A DNA stretch of 64,000 nt, from positions 1 to 64,000 of the forward strand of contig JACKEN010000017.1 of NCBI GenBank assembly GCA_020632995.1, read 5' to 3'. Positions 51,547-60,751 of this stretch are shown one piece after another (position 1 is the first letter of the stretch; every line of letters begins with the position of its first letter). The notes under the pieces were generated by a model that searched no databases, was not told the DNA's origin, and saw only the letters and a program-made list of their open reading frames with translations. A program made the translations under genes and the position numbers. This DNA comes from Deltaproteobacteria bacterium. GTDB taxonomy: Bacteria > Myxococcota > Kuafuiibacteriia > Kuafuiibacteriales > Kuafuiibacteriaceae.

Positions 51547-52686
51547 ATGGGAGTCGAGATGTCGAGCGAGCAGTCTCCCCGGTCCCCTGTCCTCGTGGTG
51601 TGCGACGCCGGCGACGCGGGTCGAGACCTCCTGTCGCGCCGCGATCTGGACCTGGCGTGGGCCCTCACCGCGGACGAGGCGGAGGCGGCGCTGAAGGCCG
51701 CCCACCCCGAGCTGGTCCTGGTGCGCGAGCCGCTCGCGGCCGAGGTCCTGGCCTACGCGCGCGACCTCAAGCGGCCGGTGCCGGTGGTGGTGCTCCTCGA
51801 GAAGGACGGCTGGGCGAACCGCCAGGGCTACCAGGCCGCGGGCGCGGCCGCGCTGGTGCAAGCCAGCGCGCGGCCCCGGATCCTCGAGGCGGTCGGGACC
51901 CTGACCGGGCGCACCTTCCCCGACCACGTGCGGGTGCCCTTCACCGAGTTCGTCGAGGTGCAGACCGAGAGTGGCTCCAAGCTCGTCGAGACGGTGGACC
52001 TCTCGTACACCGGCATGGGCCTCAGGTACCTGCCCGAGGCGGCGATGGGGCAGTACGTGACGGTGTGCTTCGACGGGCTCAACCCGCCGATCACCGTGGC
52101 CGGGGTGGTGATCCGGGTGGCCAACGACATCGTTGGCGTGCACTTCCACGAGGAGAGCGCCGAGATGATGCGCCGCCTGCATCGCCTGGTGGACGCGCAG
52201 AACGCCCGCTTCCCCCTCCCCGAGATGCCCGAGGGCTTCACCGTCGACCTCAACGGCACCTTCACCATGGAGCTGTTGGCTCAAGGGAGCTTCGGCGAAG
52301 ACAACGACCCCAAGTTCCGGCGCCTCTTGAAGGACGCGGTGGTGGAGGGCAACCCGAGCCGCCAGGGCTGGCCCCGGTGGCTCACCAACATCGAGACCCG
52401 CCTCACCGCCCTGGAGCGCCGCTGCTTCAAGCAGGACCCGATCGAGTGCCACGCGAGCGCGTCCATCGACCTGCGCATCATGCTCGCCCGCCTGCGGCTC
52501 GAGTCCCCCGACACCTTCCCCACCCGGAGCCTCGCCCAGAGGGTCCTCGACTTCTCGCGCATGCTCGAGGAGCACTCCGACGGAGAGAGCGTCGCGGACC
52601 TCGCCGACGTCGCGACCATCCGAGCCCACCTCCTGCGAGCGGTGTACGGCGACATGGCCAAGCAAAGAGAGCCCACCGCAGCCTGA
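51547..52686 (+). CDS. Response-regulator-like protein with PilZ domain
   Basis: 379 residues. Residues 14-120 resemble a receiver ('PVLVVCDAGDAGRDLLSRRD', 'LVLVREPLAAEVLAYAR'), but the phospho-acceptor Asp is not conserved. Then a PilZ domain ('RVPFTEFVEVQTESGSKLVETVDLSYTGMGLRY'), which usually binds cyclic-di-GMP through RxxxR and DxSxxG; the DLSYTG part is present and the Arg part is only partial. The last 160 residues are helical and unrecognised. A c-di-GMP effector is likely. The next gene is convergent. Confidence 0.72.
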   Translation: MGVEMSSEQSPRSPVLVVCDAGDAGRDLLSRRDLDLAWALTADEAEAALKAAHPELVLVREPLAAEVLAYARDLKRPVPVVVLLEKDGWANRQGYQAAGAAALVQASARPRILEAVGTLTGRTFPDHVRVPFTEFVEVQTESGSKLVETVDLSYTGMGLRYLPEAAMGQYVTVCFDGLNPPITVAGVVIRVANDIVGVHFHEESAEMMRRLHRLVDAQNARFPLPEMPEGFTVDLNGTFTMELLAQGSFGEDNDPKFRRLLKDAVVEGNPSRQGWPRWLTNIETRLTALERRCFKQDPIECHASASIDLRIMLARLRLESPDTFPTRSLAQRVLDFSRMLEEHSDGESVADLADVATIRAHLLRAVYGDMAKQREPTAA

Positions 52687-52791
52687 CAAAGACCCCATCG
52701 GTAGCCAACCCACCGACCTGGGGGCAGTGCCGCCGCACCATCCGGCCGTGGACGTGATCGTGGCCGTGGCCGTGGACGAACCATCACCACC

Positions 52792-54402
52792 CTAGCTCGA
52801 CACATCCGCGAACGTCAGCCCGAAGCGCGCCAGATACTTCCGCAACCGGTCCGCGTCGTTGGGGTTCGCCTTCTTCTTCCTCGACTCCGCGAACAAAACC
52901 CGCCCCGCGTCGCTCAGGCTCTTCGCCTCCCGACACACCCCCGCCACCGCCTCGAGCTGCACCCGGTCGAACAGATCCAACCCCTCCAGGATGTGCTCCG
53001 GCAGGCTGGGTTGCACCGGCCCCGGGGCCACCCGGGCGCTCGGGCTCCGCCACTGGGCCCGCAGGCGCGAGACCTCCTCCTCCACCGTGGGGACGTCCAC
53101 CCGGCCCCCCGGGGCCAGGGTGCACATCCGGGTCACCGCCGCGTTGAAGTCGCGGAAGTTCCCCGGCCAGCGCCCCTCGGGGCCGGTGGCGAAGGTGAGG
53201 AAGCGCTCCCTCGCCTCGCGGTTGAAGGACGCCTTGCGCCCCTCCGCCTCCTCGAAGCGGTCGAGCTCGTACTCGAGGTTCGGCGCCACGTCCTCGGGGC
53301 GGGCGGCGAGGCCGGGGAGCTCGAAGGTCCACAGGTTGATGCGGGCGAGCAGATCTTCGCGGAAGCGCCCCTCCTCCACCCGCAGCCACAGATCCCGGTT
53401 GGTGCCCGCGATGAGGGTGAAGTCGCTCTCGACCTCCCGGTCGGAGCCCACCGGCAAGAAGCGCTTGTCCTCGAGCGCGCGGAGCAACATGGCCTGCTCG
53501 TCGAGGCCGAGCTCCCCGATCTCGTCGAGGAAGAGCACCCCCTGGTGGGCCGCCATCAACAGGCCGGGCCGGTCGCCCACCGCCCCGGTGAAGGCGCCCT
53601 TCTTGTGCCCGAAGAGGGTGCTCATCGCGCCGTCGCCCCGAAGGGTCGCGCAGTTCACCTCGACCAGCTGCCCCTCCACCTGCCGCTGCTGCTTCCTCAG
53701 GGCATAGATCTTCTTGGCGAGCAGGCTCTTCCCCGCCCCGGTGGGCCCGGTGATCAGCAAGGGGGCCTTCGAGTGCTTCACCACCCGCTCCATGTGCTCG
53801 ATCAGCCGGTTGAAGGCGGCGTTCTTGGTGTCGATGCCCGACTTGAGGAAGGACAGGTTGTCACGGGTCTGGACCCCGAAGCGCTGCGCGATGCGGTCGT
53901 AGCGCGAAAGATCCAGGTCGATGATGGAGTACTTGCCGACCTGACCCACCCCGCGCTTCTTCGGGGGCGAGGTCTGGATGAGGGCGCCGGGCACGTGGCG
54001 CGACTCCGCGAGGAGGAACCAGCAGATCTGGGCCACGTGGGTGCCGGTGGTCATGTGCACCAGGTACCGCTCCTTCTCCGGCCGGAACCGATAGCCCCGC
54101 GTGAAGTCCAACAGGCCCCCGTACACCTCCTCGAAGTCCCAGGGGTCCGAGAAGTCGAGCGGCCGCAGGCACACCTCGGTCTCGGGTGAGACCGAACCCA
54201 CGTCCTGGGCCACCAGCTCCGCCAGCTCCCGGGCCGGGGGCGGGTAGATGAGCTCCAGCCGCTTCACCACCAGGTCGTCGTGCCGACACAGGTCCACCGT
54301 CGGGCGCCAGCGCTCCCAGCGCTGGGCCCGGTTGGCCCGGTCGAGGGTGGTGCCGAGGATCGAGAAGACCACCAGGGGCTTGCTGCTCTCACGCCGCGCC
54401 AT
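52792..54402 (-). CDS. rtcR: Sigma-54 activator RtcR with CARF domain
   Basis: 536 residues. The N-terminal CARF domain has 'TTGTHVAQICWFLLAESRHVPG' near 118-139. The AAA+ domain has Walker A 'GPTGAGKS' (219-226), GAFTGA (269-274) for sigma-54 contact and 'DEIGELGLDEQ'. A C-terminal helix-turn-helix is near 480-536. RtcR senses RNA end groups through the CARF domain and then activates rtcBA. Divergent from rtcB across 124 bp that hold a sigma-54 promoter. Confidence 0.96.
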   Translation of the reverse strand: MARRESSKPLVVFSILGTTLDRANRAQRWERWRPTVDLCRHDDLVVKRLELIYPPPARELAELVAQDVGSVSPETEVCLRPLDFSDPWDFEEVYGGLLDFTRGYRFRPEKERYLVHMTTGTHVAQICWFLLAESRHVPGALIQTSPPKKRGVGQVGKYSIIDLDLSRYDRIAQRFGVQTRDNLSFLKSGIDTKNAAFNRLIEHMERVVKHSKAPLLITGPTGAGKSLLAKKIYALRKQQRQVEGQLVEVNCATLRGDGAMSTLFGHKKGAFTGAVGDRPGLLMAAHQGVLFLDEIGELGLDEQAMLLRALEDKRFLPVGSDREVESDFTLIAGTNRDLWLRVEEGRFREDLLARINLWTFELPGLAARPEDVAPNLEYELDRFEEAEGRKASFNREARERFLTFATGPEGRWPGNFRDFNAAVTRMCTLAPGGRVDVPTVEEEVSRLRAQWRSPSARVAPGPVQPSLPEHILEGLDLFDRVQLEAVAGVCREAKSLSDAGRVLFAESRKKKANPNDADRLRKYLARFGLTFADVSS

Positions 54403-54496
54403 CCGGGCTCTCTAGCACCGCCCGAGCCTGGGGTATAGGTTTATCCATGCAGATAGCCGGCACCACGCCCAGCCCGCGGTGGCGCGGGCCCCGGAG

Positions 54497-54513
54497 TTGG
54501 CATCCGCCTTGCT
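54497..54513 (+). promoter_or_regulatory. Sigma-54 promoter of rtcB operon
   Basis: TTGGCATCCGCCTTGCT: -24 element TTGGCA and -12 element TTGC with the exact GG-N10-GC spacing. It is oriented toward rtcB. The predicted start of transcription is near 54524, only about three bases before the rtcB ATG at 54527. The activator is RtcR, read in the other direction. Confidence 0.88.
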
Positions 54514-54526
54514 TTGACAGCCCACC

Positions 54527-55753
54527 ATGAGCAGCACCTACGAGGTCATCGACGTGCACGGCGGCCGCCCCATCAAGACCTGGACCCGCGGCGTCCCGCT
54601 CGAGGCGATGGCGAAGCGCCAGCTCGAGAACGCGGCGCGGCTGCCCTTCATCCACAAGTGGCTGGCGGTCATGCCTGACGTTCACGCGGGACTCGGCGCC
54701 ACCATCGGCTCGGTGATCCCGACCGACCGCGCCATCATCCCCGCCGCGGTGGGGGTGGACATCGGCTGCGGGATGATGGCGGTGCGCACCTCGCTCACCG
54801 CGAGCGACCTGCCCGACAACCTGGCCTCGGTGCGCTCGGCGATCGAGCGCGCGGTGCCCCACGGGCGCACCGACGACGGCGGGCCGCGCGATCGCGGGGC
54901 CTGGAGCGACCTGCCCGAGCCCCACGCCAAGGCGTGGGTGGGCCTGAAGACCCGCTGGGCCGCGATCGTCGAGGACCACCCCAAGCTGGGCCGCGGGGTG
55001 ACCGAGAAGCACCTCGGGACCCTCGGGACCGGGAACCACTTCATCGAGGTCTGCCTCGATGAGGCGGACCGGGTGTGGGTGATGCTGCACTCGGGGTCGC
55101 GCGGGGTGGGGAACCGTGTCGGGCGGCACTTCATCGAGCTCGCGAAGAAGGACATGCGCATCTACCACATCCGGCTGCCCGACCAGGACCTGGCCTACCT
55201 CTCGGAGGGGACCGAGCACTTCGGGCACTACGTCCGGGCGGTGGGGTGGGCCCAGGACTTCGCGCGCACCAACCGGGACCTGATGATGCAGGCGGTGTTG
55301 ACGGCGATGCGGCACGACAAGGCGCTGCCCGCCTTCACCACCGACGACGTGGCGGTGAACTGTCACCACAACTACGTGGAGAAGGAGCACCACTACGGTC
55401 AGGACGTGTGGGTGACCCGGAAGGGCGCGGTGCGGGCGCGCGAGGGTGACCTCGGCATCATCCCCGGCTCGATGGGCGCGCGGTCCTTCATCGTGCGCGG
55501 GAAGGGTCAGCCCGAGAGCTTCTGCTCCTGCTCCCACGGGGCGGGGCGGGTGATGTCGCGGACCGAGGCCAAGCGGCGCTTCACGGTCGAGGACCACGCC
55601 AAGGCCACCGCCGGGATCGAGTGCCGGAAGGACGCCGGGGTGCTGGACGAGACGCCCGCTGCCTACAAGGACATCGACGCGGTGATGGCGGCCCAGGCGG
55701 ATCTGGTGGAGATCATGCATACCCTCCGACAGGTGGTGTGCGTGAAGGGGTGA
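54527..55753 (+). CDS. rtcB: RNA ligase RtcB
   Basis: 408 residues, full length against E. coli RtcB, matching it from the first residues. Active-site ligands are all present: 'AVGVDIGCGM' Cys, 'GTGNHFIEV' His, 'LHSGSRG' His, 'NCHHNYV' His and 'CSCSHGAGRVMSR' His. It joins 2',3'-cyclic phosphate or 3'-phosphate ends to 5'-OH ends using GTP and Mn2+. No ribosome site precedes the ATG, consistent with a very short leader. Confidence 0.98.
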   Translation: MSSTYEVIDVHGGRPIKTWTRGVPLEAMAKRQLENAARLPFIHKWLAVMPDVHAGLGATIGSVIPTDRAIIPAAVGVDIGCGMMAVRTSLTASDLPDNLASVRSAIERAVPHGRTDDGGPRDRGAWSDLPEPHAKAWVGLKTRWAAIVEDHPKLGRGVTEKHLGTLGTGNHFIEVCLDEADRVWVMLHSGSRGVGNRVGRHFIELAKKDMRIYHIRLPDQDLAYLSEGTEHFGHYVRAVGWAQDFARTNRDLMMQAVLTAMRHDKALPAFTTDDVAVNCHHNYVEKEHHYGQDVWVTRKGAVRAREGDLGIIPGSMGARSFIVRGKGQPESFCSCSHGAGRVMSRTEAKRRFTVEDHAKATAGIECRKDAGVLDETPAAYKDIDAVMAAQADLVEIMHTLRQVVCVKG

Positions 55754-56349
55754 TGGAGATGATATCGCAGATGCATACGTTCGACGGGGTGCCGGCCGCG
55801 GCGGAGCTGCGCGGCACCACCGTCGTGGTGGTGGACCTCGAGGCCACCTGCTGGAAGGACGGGGACATCAACGCCTCCGAGATCATCGAGATCGGGGCGG
55901 TCCGGGTCACGCCGGCAGGTTCGCTTGCGGACCGCTTCCAGACCTTCGTGCAGCCGAAGGAGCACCCGGTGCTCTCCGAGTTCTGCACCCAGCTCACCCA
56001 CATCCGCCAGGCGGACGTGGACGCGGCGCCGGCCTACCCGGAGGCCCTGGAGGCCTTCGCGAACTGGGCCGACCAGCTCCCGCCGTACATCCTGGCGTCC
56101 TGGGGTGAGTACGACAAGAACCAGCTCCGGCGGGACTGCCGGCGCCACGCGGTCACGTACCCCTTCGGGCGGCACGTGAACCTGAAGAAGGTCTACGCCC
56201 AGCACGTGGGGAAGCCACCGTGCGGGATGGCCCGGGCGCTGGCGCAGGCAGGCTTGCCACTGCTCGGGACCCACCACCGGGGGATCGACGACGCGGTGAA
56301 CATCGCGCGCATCCTCAGGTGGATGTGGGGCATGGAGGACACGCCATGA
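55753..56349 (+). CDS. DEDDh 3'-5' exonuclease (ERI1/KapD-like)
   Basis: 198 residues; its ATG shares one base with the rtcB stop. All DEDDh motifs are present: 'VVVDLEATCW' (Asp, Glu), 'FCTQLTHIRQADVD', 'SWGEYDKNQLRRDCR' (Asp) and 'HHRGIDDAVNIARIL' (His, Asp). The closest type is the ERI1/KapD group of RNA 3' exonucleases. It sits inside the operon, with overlapping stop and start on both sides, so co-function with RtcB and RtcA is likely: for example trimming damaged 3' ends before repair. That role is inferred. Confidence 0.9.
   Translation: MEMISQMHTFDGVPAAAELRGTTVVVVDLEATCWKDGDINASEIIEIGAVRVTPAGSLADRFQTFVQPKEHPVLSEFCTQLTHIRQADVDAAPAYPEALEAFANWADQLPPYILASWGEYDKNQLRRDCRRHAVTYPFGRHVNLKKVYAQHVGKPPCGMARALAQAGLPLLGTHHRGIDDAVNIARILRWMWGMEDTP
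55915..55928. repeat. Iterated palindrome variant GCAGGT-TC-GCTTGC
   Basis: A degenerate copy of the 14-bp family in the exonuclease gene. Confidence 0.5.
56244..56257. repeat. Iterated palindrome GCAGGC-AG-GCTTGC
   Basis: Near-perfect copy in the 3' part of the exonuclease gene, encoding Gln-Ala-Gly-Leu-Pro. Confidence 0.65.
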
Positions 56350-57371
56350 AGCTCATCGACGGCGCCTTCGGGGAGGGCGGGGGCCAGATCCTCCGCACCT
56401 CGCTGAGCCTGAGCGCCATCACCGGCCAGCCGGTGACCATCCAGAACGTGCGGGCGGGGCGGGCCAAGCCGGGCCTGCTCCGCCAGCACCTCACCGCGCT
56501 CCAGGCGGCGGCCCGGGTGTGTGGGGCCGAGGTCGAGGGCGACGCGCTCGGCTCCACCACCGTGGTCTTCACCCCGGGGGCGATCCAGGCAGGGGACTAT
56601 GCGTTCCAGGTCGGCTCGGCCGGGAGCGCGCACCTCGTGTTGCAGACCATCTTGCCGATCCTGCTCGCGGCCGACGGGCCGTCCGAGATCTCGGTCGAGG
56701 GCGGGACCCACAACGACCACGCGCCGCCCTTCGAGTTCCTCGCGCAGGCCTTCTTGCCCCTCATCCATCGGATGGGGGCGGGGGTCTCCGCCACCCTCGT
56801 GCGGCCCGGCTTCTACCCCGCGGGGGGCGGCCGGGTGGTGCTCCGGGTGGCGCCGCCGGGGGGCCCGCTCGGGCCGCTCGAGGTGATGGAGCGGGGGCCG
56901 CTCGCCGGGCAGCGCTGCCAGGCGCTCGTCGCGCACCTGCCGTACTCGGTGGGGCAGCGGGAGCTGGCCGCGTTCTCGGCGCGGGTCACCTGGCCCACCC
57001 ACGGGCTGGAGGTGGTGCCGATGCCCGCCTCGCTGGGGCCGGGGAACGCGGTGGTGGCGGAGCTCCGCTTCGCCCACGTCACCGAGGTCCTCACCGCCTT
57101 CGGGTCGCGGGGGATCCGGGCCGAGCAGGTGGGGCGGGGGCTGGCGGACCAGGTGCGGGCCTACCTGAGCGCGGACGCGCCGGTGGGCGAGCACCTCGCG
57201 GATCAGCTCCTCGTCCCGCTCGCCATGGGCTCGGGCGGACGCTTCCGCACCGGGCCCTTGAGCCTGCACGCGCGCACCAACATCGCGGTGATCCAGCAGC
57301 TGCTGGACGTCGGGGTGGAGGTCGCGCAGCGCGACGACGGCACGGTGGAGGTGACGGTGGGGGCGCCGTAG
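56346..57371 (+). CDS. rtcA: RNA 3'-terminal phosphate cyclase RtcA
   Basis: 341 residues. Signature 'IDGAFGEGGGQILRTSLSLSAITGQP' and 'PGFYPAGGGRVVL' are present, and the catalytic His (covalent AMP) sits in 'GEHLADQLLVPLAMG'. It converts 3'-phosphate ends to 2',3'-cyclic phosphate with ATP, making substrates for RtcB-type repair. Its ATG overlaps the exonuclease stop by 4 bp. Last clear gene of the operon; the 57420 gene begins 48 bp later. Confidence 0.97.
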   Translation: MKLIDGAFGEGGGQILRTSLSLSAITGQPVTIQNVRAGRAKPGLLRQHLTALQAAARVCGAEVEGDALGSTTVVFTPGAIQAGDYAFQVGSAGSAHLVLQTILPILLAADGPSEISVEGGTHNDHAPPFEFLAQAFLPLIHRMGAGVSATLVRPGFYPAGGGRVVLRVAPPGGPLGPLEVMERGPLAGQRCQALVAHLPYSVGQRELAAFSARVTWPTHGLEVVPMPASLGPGNAVVAELRFAHVTEVLTAFGSRGIRAEQVGRGLADQVRAYLSADAPVGEHLADQLLVPLAMGSGGRFRTGPLSLHARTNIAVIQQLLDVGVEVAQRDDGTVEVTVGAP

Positions 57372-57419
57372 GTCCTTCGGCCCCTTGCCCGGGGCGGGCC
57401 GATGGGCGACGACCGTCCG

Positions 57420-59750
57420 ATGCGTCGCCGCGCCGCCGTCGTGCTCCTGGGCCTCGCGCTGGGCTGCTCCAGCGCCGAGGCCCCGACCACCCCCGAGGGC
57501 TTCGATCACACCCAGGTCTTCGAGCTCTTCGATCGCGACGTGCAGGTGGGCGACACCACCTACCCCGCGGACACCGTTACCCTGTTCCGCACCGAGGACG
57601 TCCTCGGCGACCTCGACGTCGTGGCCCTGGTGGCCTCAGGCGACACCGTCTACGCCGGCACGCCGTCGGGGCTCTATCGCCTCGCCGACGGGCGGGCGGC
57701 CTTCGTGGCGGTGCCGGGGGCGGCGGAGCCGGTGGTCGATCTCGAGGTCGTGCAAGGTGGCCTGCTCGTGGCCCACCCGCACCAGCTCAGGCTCCTCGAC
57801 GCCGACGACCAACAGGTCGTCCTCATCCCGGTGCGCACCGCCACCGTCACCGCGGCGGGGCGGGCGGGGTCGCGGTTCCTGGCCGGCACCGTCCGCGGGC
57901 TCTTCGTCTTGGATGACATGGGGGTGGTGAGCGCGACCGTGGCCGAGGGGCGCGCGGTGCGCGACATCGCGGTGGCGGCAAGCCAGATTGCGTTCGTCGC
58001 GACCTCGACCGGGGTGGTGGGCTACCAGGTGGCCCAACAGCAGATCACCGGCACCTGGACCGCGCCGGACAGCCTGCCTGACGACGACGTCCGCGCGGTG
58101 ATGGCGAGCGGAAACGGGGGCGCCTTCGTGGCCGCGACCCGCGAGGGCCTGGCCGAGGCGCAGGTCGGCGGCGCGGCCACGATCGTGCGGCCGGGCCTCG
58201 AGAGCGGCCTGCCCAACGGCGATGTGCGCGCCCTGGACGAGCGCCTGGGGGTGCGGGTCACCGGCCACGGCATCGGCGCCAACGCCTTCTTCACCGGCCG
58301 GGTCGAGCACTACCACACCCAGCGCTGGATCCCGGACGAGGAGGTCACCGCGGTGGCGGTGGACGTGCGCGGGGACCGCTGGATCGGCACCCACCACGGG
58401 GTGGCGCGCCTGTCCACCGAGGACACCACCCTCTCCGCCCGAGCCGAGACGAACGAGGGGTTCCTGCAGGCCCGCCACTGGCGCATGGACGGCTTCGTGG
58501 ACGACAGCATCCAGGTCGGCGACGAGTGGAGCCTGAGCCCGGTGATCACCGGGGACCACGACAACGACGGGCTGTGGACCGAGATGCAGATCGGGGCCTG
58601 GTGCTACGCCTACGCGGTGACGAAGGAGGAGCGCTTCTACGACAGCGCGCGCAAGGCGCTGGACGTCATGTTCCTCCAGGTGGACGTCCCCGGTGCCACC
58701 TTCGAGGCGGCGGGGAAGAAGAAGGGCTTCATCACCCGGTCCCTCGTGCGGGACGACGAGGGCGAGGTCTTCGACAGCAAGGCCACGCAGGACAACTGGC
58801 ACCGGCAGGAGTACGGGGGCCGGACCTACTACTGGAAGGACGACACCTCGGCCGACGAGTACGCCGGGCACTACTTCGGGATCCCGATCTTCTACGACCT
58901 GTGCGCGAAGGACGACGCGGAGCGGGCGGAGATCGCGGACTACCTGCGCCTCACCACCGACTACGTCATGGCCGGGGACTACGTGCTGTACGACCTCGAC
59001 GGCGAGCCGACCCTGCACGGGCACTGGGAGGACCTCGGCATCGCGGCGGATGGGCTGGACGCGTGCGTGGAGGTGCACGGGATCGAGCGCGCGGCGGACT
59101 GCATCTCGTCCCGGCACGGGGGCGGGTGGCTCAACTCGACCGAGATCCTCGGGCACCTGTTGGCCACCTGGCACGTCACCGGCGACCCCAAGTACTACGA
59201 GGCCTACGAGCGCCTGTTCACCGAGGCGCGCTACGGGGACATGATCGCCATCAGTGAGGACGTGTTCACGGTGACCAAGCCGGCGTTCGCCAACCACAGC
59301 GACCACGAGCTGGCGATGCTCGGCTACATCACGCTCCTGCGCTACGAGCCGAACCCGGAGCGCCGCGCCCGGTACGTGCAGTCGCTCCTCGACTTCTACG
59401 AGTACGAGCGCGAGGAGCACAACCCGTGGCAGGTGGCGGTGATCGCCGCGTCGCACCCGGGTGAGGTCGACACCGAGGGCGCGCTCCAGACCTTGCGGGA
59501 CATGCCGATCGACTGGCGCACCTGGCGCTACGACAACGCCCACCGTGAGGACGCGGGCCGGTGGCCCAACGACCGGCTGGGACACCCCCAGTTCTCACGC
59601 GTGTTCCCGTACGACGAGATCCGCACCATGAAGTGGAACGGGAGCCCCTATCAGATCGAGTCCGGCAGCAGCGGGCGCGGGGTCCTGGCCCCGACCCCGT
59701 ACCTGTTGGCCTACTGGATGCTCCGCTACCACCGCGTGCTCGACCCCTGA
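57420..59750 (+). CDS. Large lipoprotein: beta-propeller plus helical toroid domain
   Basis: 776 residues from ATG 57420. Lipoprotein signal 'AVVLLGLALGCSSA'. Residues about 40-350 repeat strand units such as 'GDTVYAGTPSGLYRLADG', 'RFLAGTVRGLFVLDD' and 'DRWIGTHHGVARL', typical of two-component-regulator-type propellers. The last 400 residues are helical with paired motifs ('WCYAYAVTKEERFYDSA', 'LLATWHVTGDPKYYEAYE') as in six-hairpin glycosidase-like alpha/alpha toroids. Substrate unknown. The iterated palindrome GCAAGC-CA-GATTGC lies inside at 57978. Confidence 0.7.
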   Translation: MRRRAAVVLLGLALGCSSAEAPTTPEGFDHTQVFELFDRDVQVGDTTYPADTVTLFRTEDVLGDLDVVALVASGDTVYAGTPSGLYRLADGRAAFVAVPGAAEPVVDLEVVQGGLLVAHPHQLRLLDADDQQVVLIPVRTATVTAAGRAGSRFLAGTVRGLFVLDDMGVVSATVAEGRAVRDIAVAASQIAFVATSTGVVGYQVAQQQITGTWTAPDSLPDDDVRAVMASGNGGAFVAATREGLAEAQVGGAATIVRPGLESGLPNGDVRALDERLGVRVTGHGIGANAFFTGRVEHYHTQRWIPDEEVTAVAVDVRGDRWIGTHHGVARLSTEDTTLSARAETNEGFLQARHWRMDGFVDDSIQVGDEWSLSPVITGDHDNDGLWTEMQIGAWCYAYAVTKEERFYDSARKALDVMFLQVDVPGATFEAAGKKKGFITRSLVRDDEGEVFDSKATQDNWHRQEYGGRTYYWKDDTSADEYAGHYFGIPIFYDLCAKDDAERAEIADYLRLTTDYVMAGDYVLYDLDGEPTLHGHWEDLGIAADGLDACVEVHGIERAADCISSRHGGGWLNSTEILGHLLATWHVTGDPKYYEAYERLFTEARYGDMIAISEDVFTVTKPAFANHSDHELAMLGYITLLRYEPNPERRARYVQSLLDFYEYEREEHNPWQVAVIAASHPGEVDTEGALQTLRDMPIDWRTWRYDNAHREDAGRWPNDRLGHPQFSRVFPYDEIRTMKWNGSPYQIESGSSGRGVLAPTPYLLAYWMLRYHRVLDP
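57978..57991. repeat. Iterated palindrome variant GCAAGC-CA-GATTGC
   Basis: A copy of the 14-bp family inside the propeller region. Confidence 0.55.
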
Positions 59751-59753
59751 GGG

Positions 59754-60704
59754 TCAGCGGCGCCGCTTCCTGCCGGTCGCGACGAGGATGCCCGCAAGCA
59801 GGCCTGCGAGCGGCGCCCCCGCCGAGGGCTCGGCGCACCGACAGCCCTCCTTGGGGGCCTTCACCTTGACCCCCGCGTCCACCGCAGGCTGGCCTGCGTC
59901 GCGAGGCCCACCATCGGCCTCGACCCCTGCGTCGGGGGCGCCGATGTCGTGCGCGATGAGGAGCAGGTACTGGGCGTAGGTGGTGAAGCCGAGGCCGCGC
60001 CCATCCACCAGGCTGCCGCGGATGAACCAGTCGCCCTCGGCGAGGCCCGAGGTGTCCCAGAGGTACTCGCCGTCCACCGCCGGGACGTCCTCCACCAGGG
60101 TCTGGTAGTCGAGCCCCATCGAGGAGGTGCCCACCTCGATCGTGACCCGGCCGGAGCCGTCGGGATCGAAGGCGCTCCACTTCAGCAGGAACTCTTCGTC
60201 CGCGTAGCGGAACGGAGTGTCGGGGGTGGTGATCAACAACGCGGGATATACCGGGTCGCCGGGGTGGGCCACGGTGAGGATCCCGGGGGAGAAGCTGATG
60301 ATCTGCGGCGACATGAACTGCTCGGGTGGCTCCACCACCCGAGACCAGAGAAAGTACGAGCCGGCGGGGACGGCGGTGGTGTCCCAGGTGAACGTGTTGG
60401 TGTGGTCCTTCTCGAGGATGCCCTGCACGATGACCTCGCCCTCGAGGAGCGGGTGGGTGTCCCCGTTCTCGAACGCAGGTGGGCGCCTTGCGGTGTAGTA
60501 GAAGTCCACGGTGGCGGTGCCGGTGGGGATGGGGATGTCCGCGTCCGCCCAGCCGAAGGTGAAGTCCGTGTCGACCACCGTGCCCACGCCCTCGGGGCCC
60601 TTCATCCACGCCACCGCGGGGTTCGAGCCGTGCGCGCGCGCGTCCGGCGCCGAAGCCACGACGACCACCGCGGCAGTCAGGACCATGGGAAGGACCACCC
60701 GCAT
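59754..60704 (-). CDS. Exported protein with MYXO-CTERM-like C-terminus
   Basis: 316 residues with signal peptide ending DARAHG. The body is beta-rich ('ADADIPIPTGTATVDFYYTARRPP', 'GVLVDGRG'-like strands). The C-terminus has an Asp/Ala/Gly linker, then 'CRCAEPSAGAPLAGLLAGIL' and ends RKRRR: cysteine motif, hydrophobic stretch, basic tail, the MYXO-CTERM sorting pattern. It should be cut and anchored at the outer surface. Convergent with the 57420 gene. Confidence 0.78.
   Translation of the reverse strand: MRVVLPMVLTAAVVVVASAPDARAHGSNPAVAWMKGPEGVGTVVDTDFTFGWADADIPIPTGTATVDFYYTARRPPAFENGDTHPLLEGEVIVQGILEKDHTNTFTWDTTAVPAGSYFLWSRVVEPPEQFMSPQIISFSPGILTVAHPGDPVYPALLITTPDTPFRYADEEFLLKWSAFDPDGSGRVTIEVGTSSMGLDYQTLVEDVPAVDGEYLWDTSGLAEGDWFIRGSLVDGRGLGFTTYAQYLLLIAHDIGAPDAGVEADGGPRDAGQPAVDAGVKVKAPKEGCRCAEPSAGAPLAGLLAGILVATGRKRRR
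59794..59807. repeat. Iterated palindrome GCAAGC-AG-GCCTGC
   Basis: Inside the MYXO-CTERM coding end; another copy, GCAGGC-TG-GCCTGC, is 77 bp further on (59884). Confidence 0.65.
59884..59897. repeat. Iterated palindrome GCAGGC-TG-GCCTGC
   Basis: A perfect-arm copy in the Asp/Ala-rich linker of the same gene. Confidence 0.7.
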
Positions 60705-60751
60705 CGCCCGGACGGTAGCAAATTCGCGCCGAGCCTGCCCATCATCTCGTC

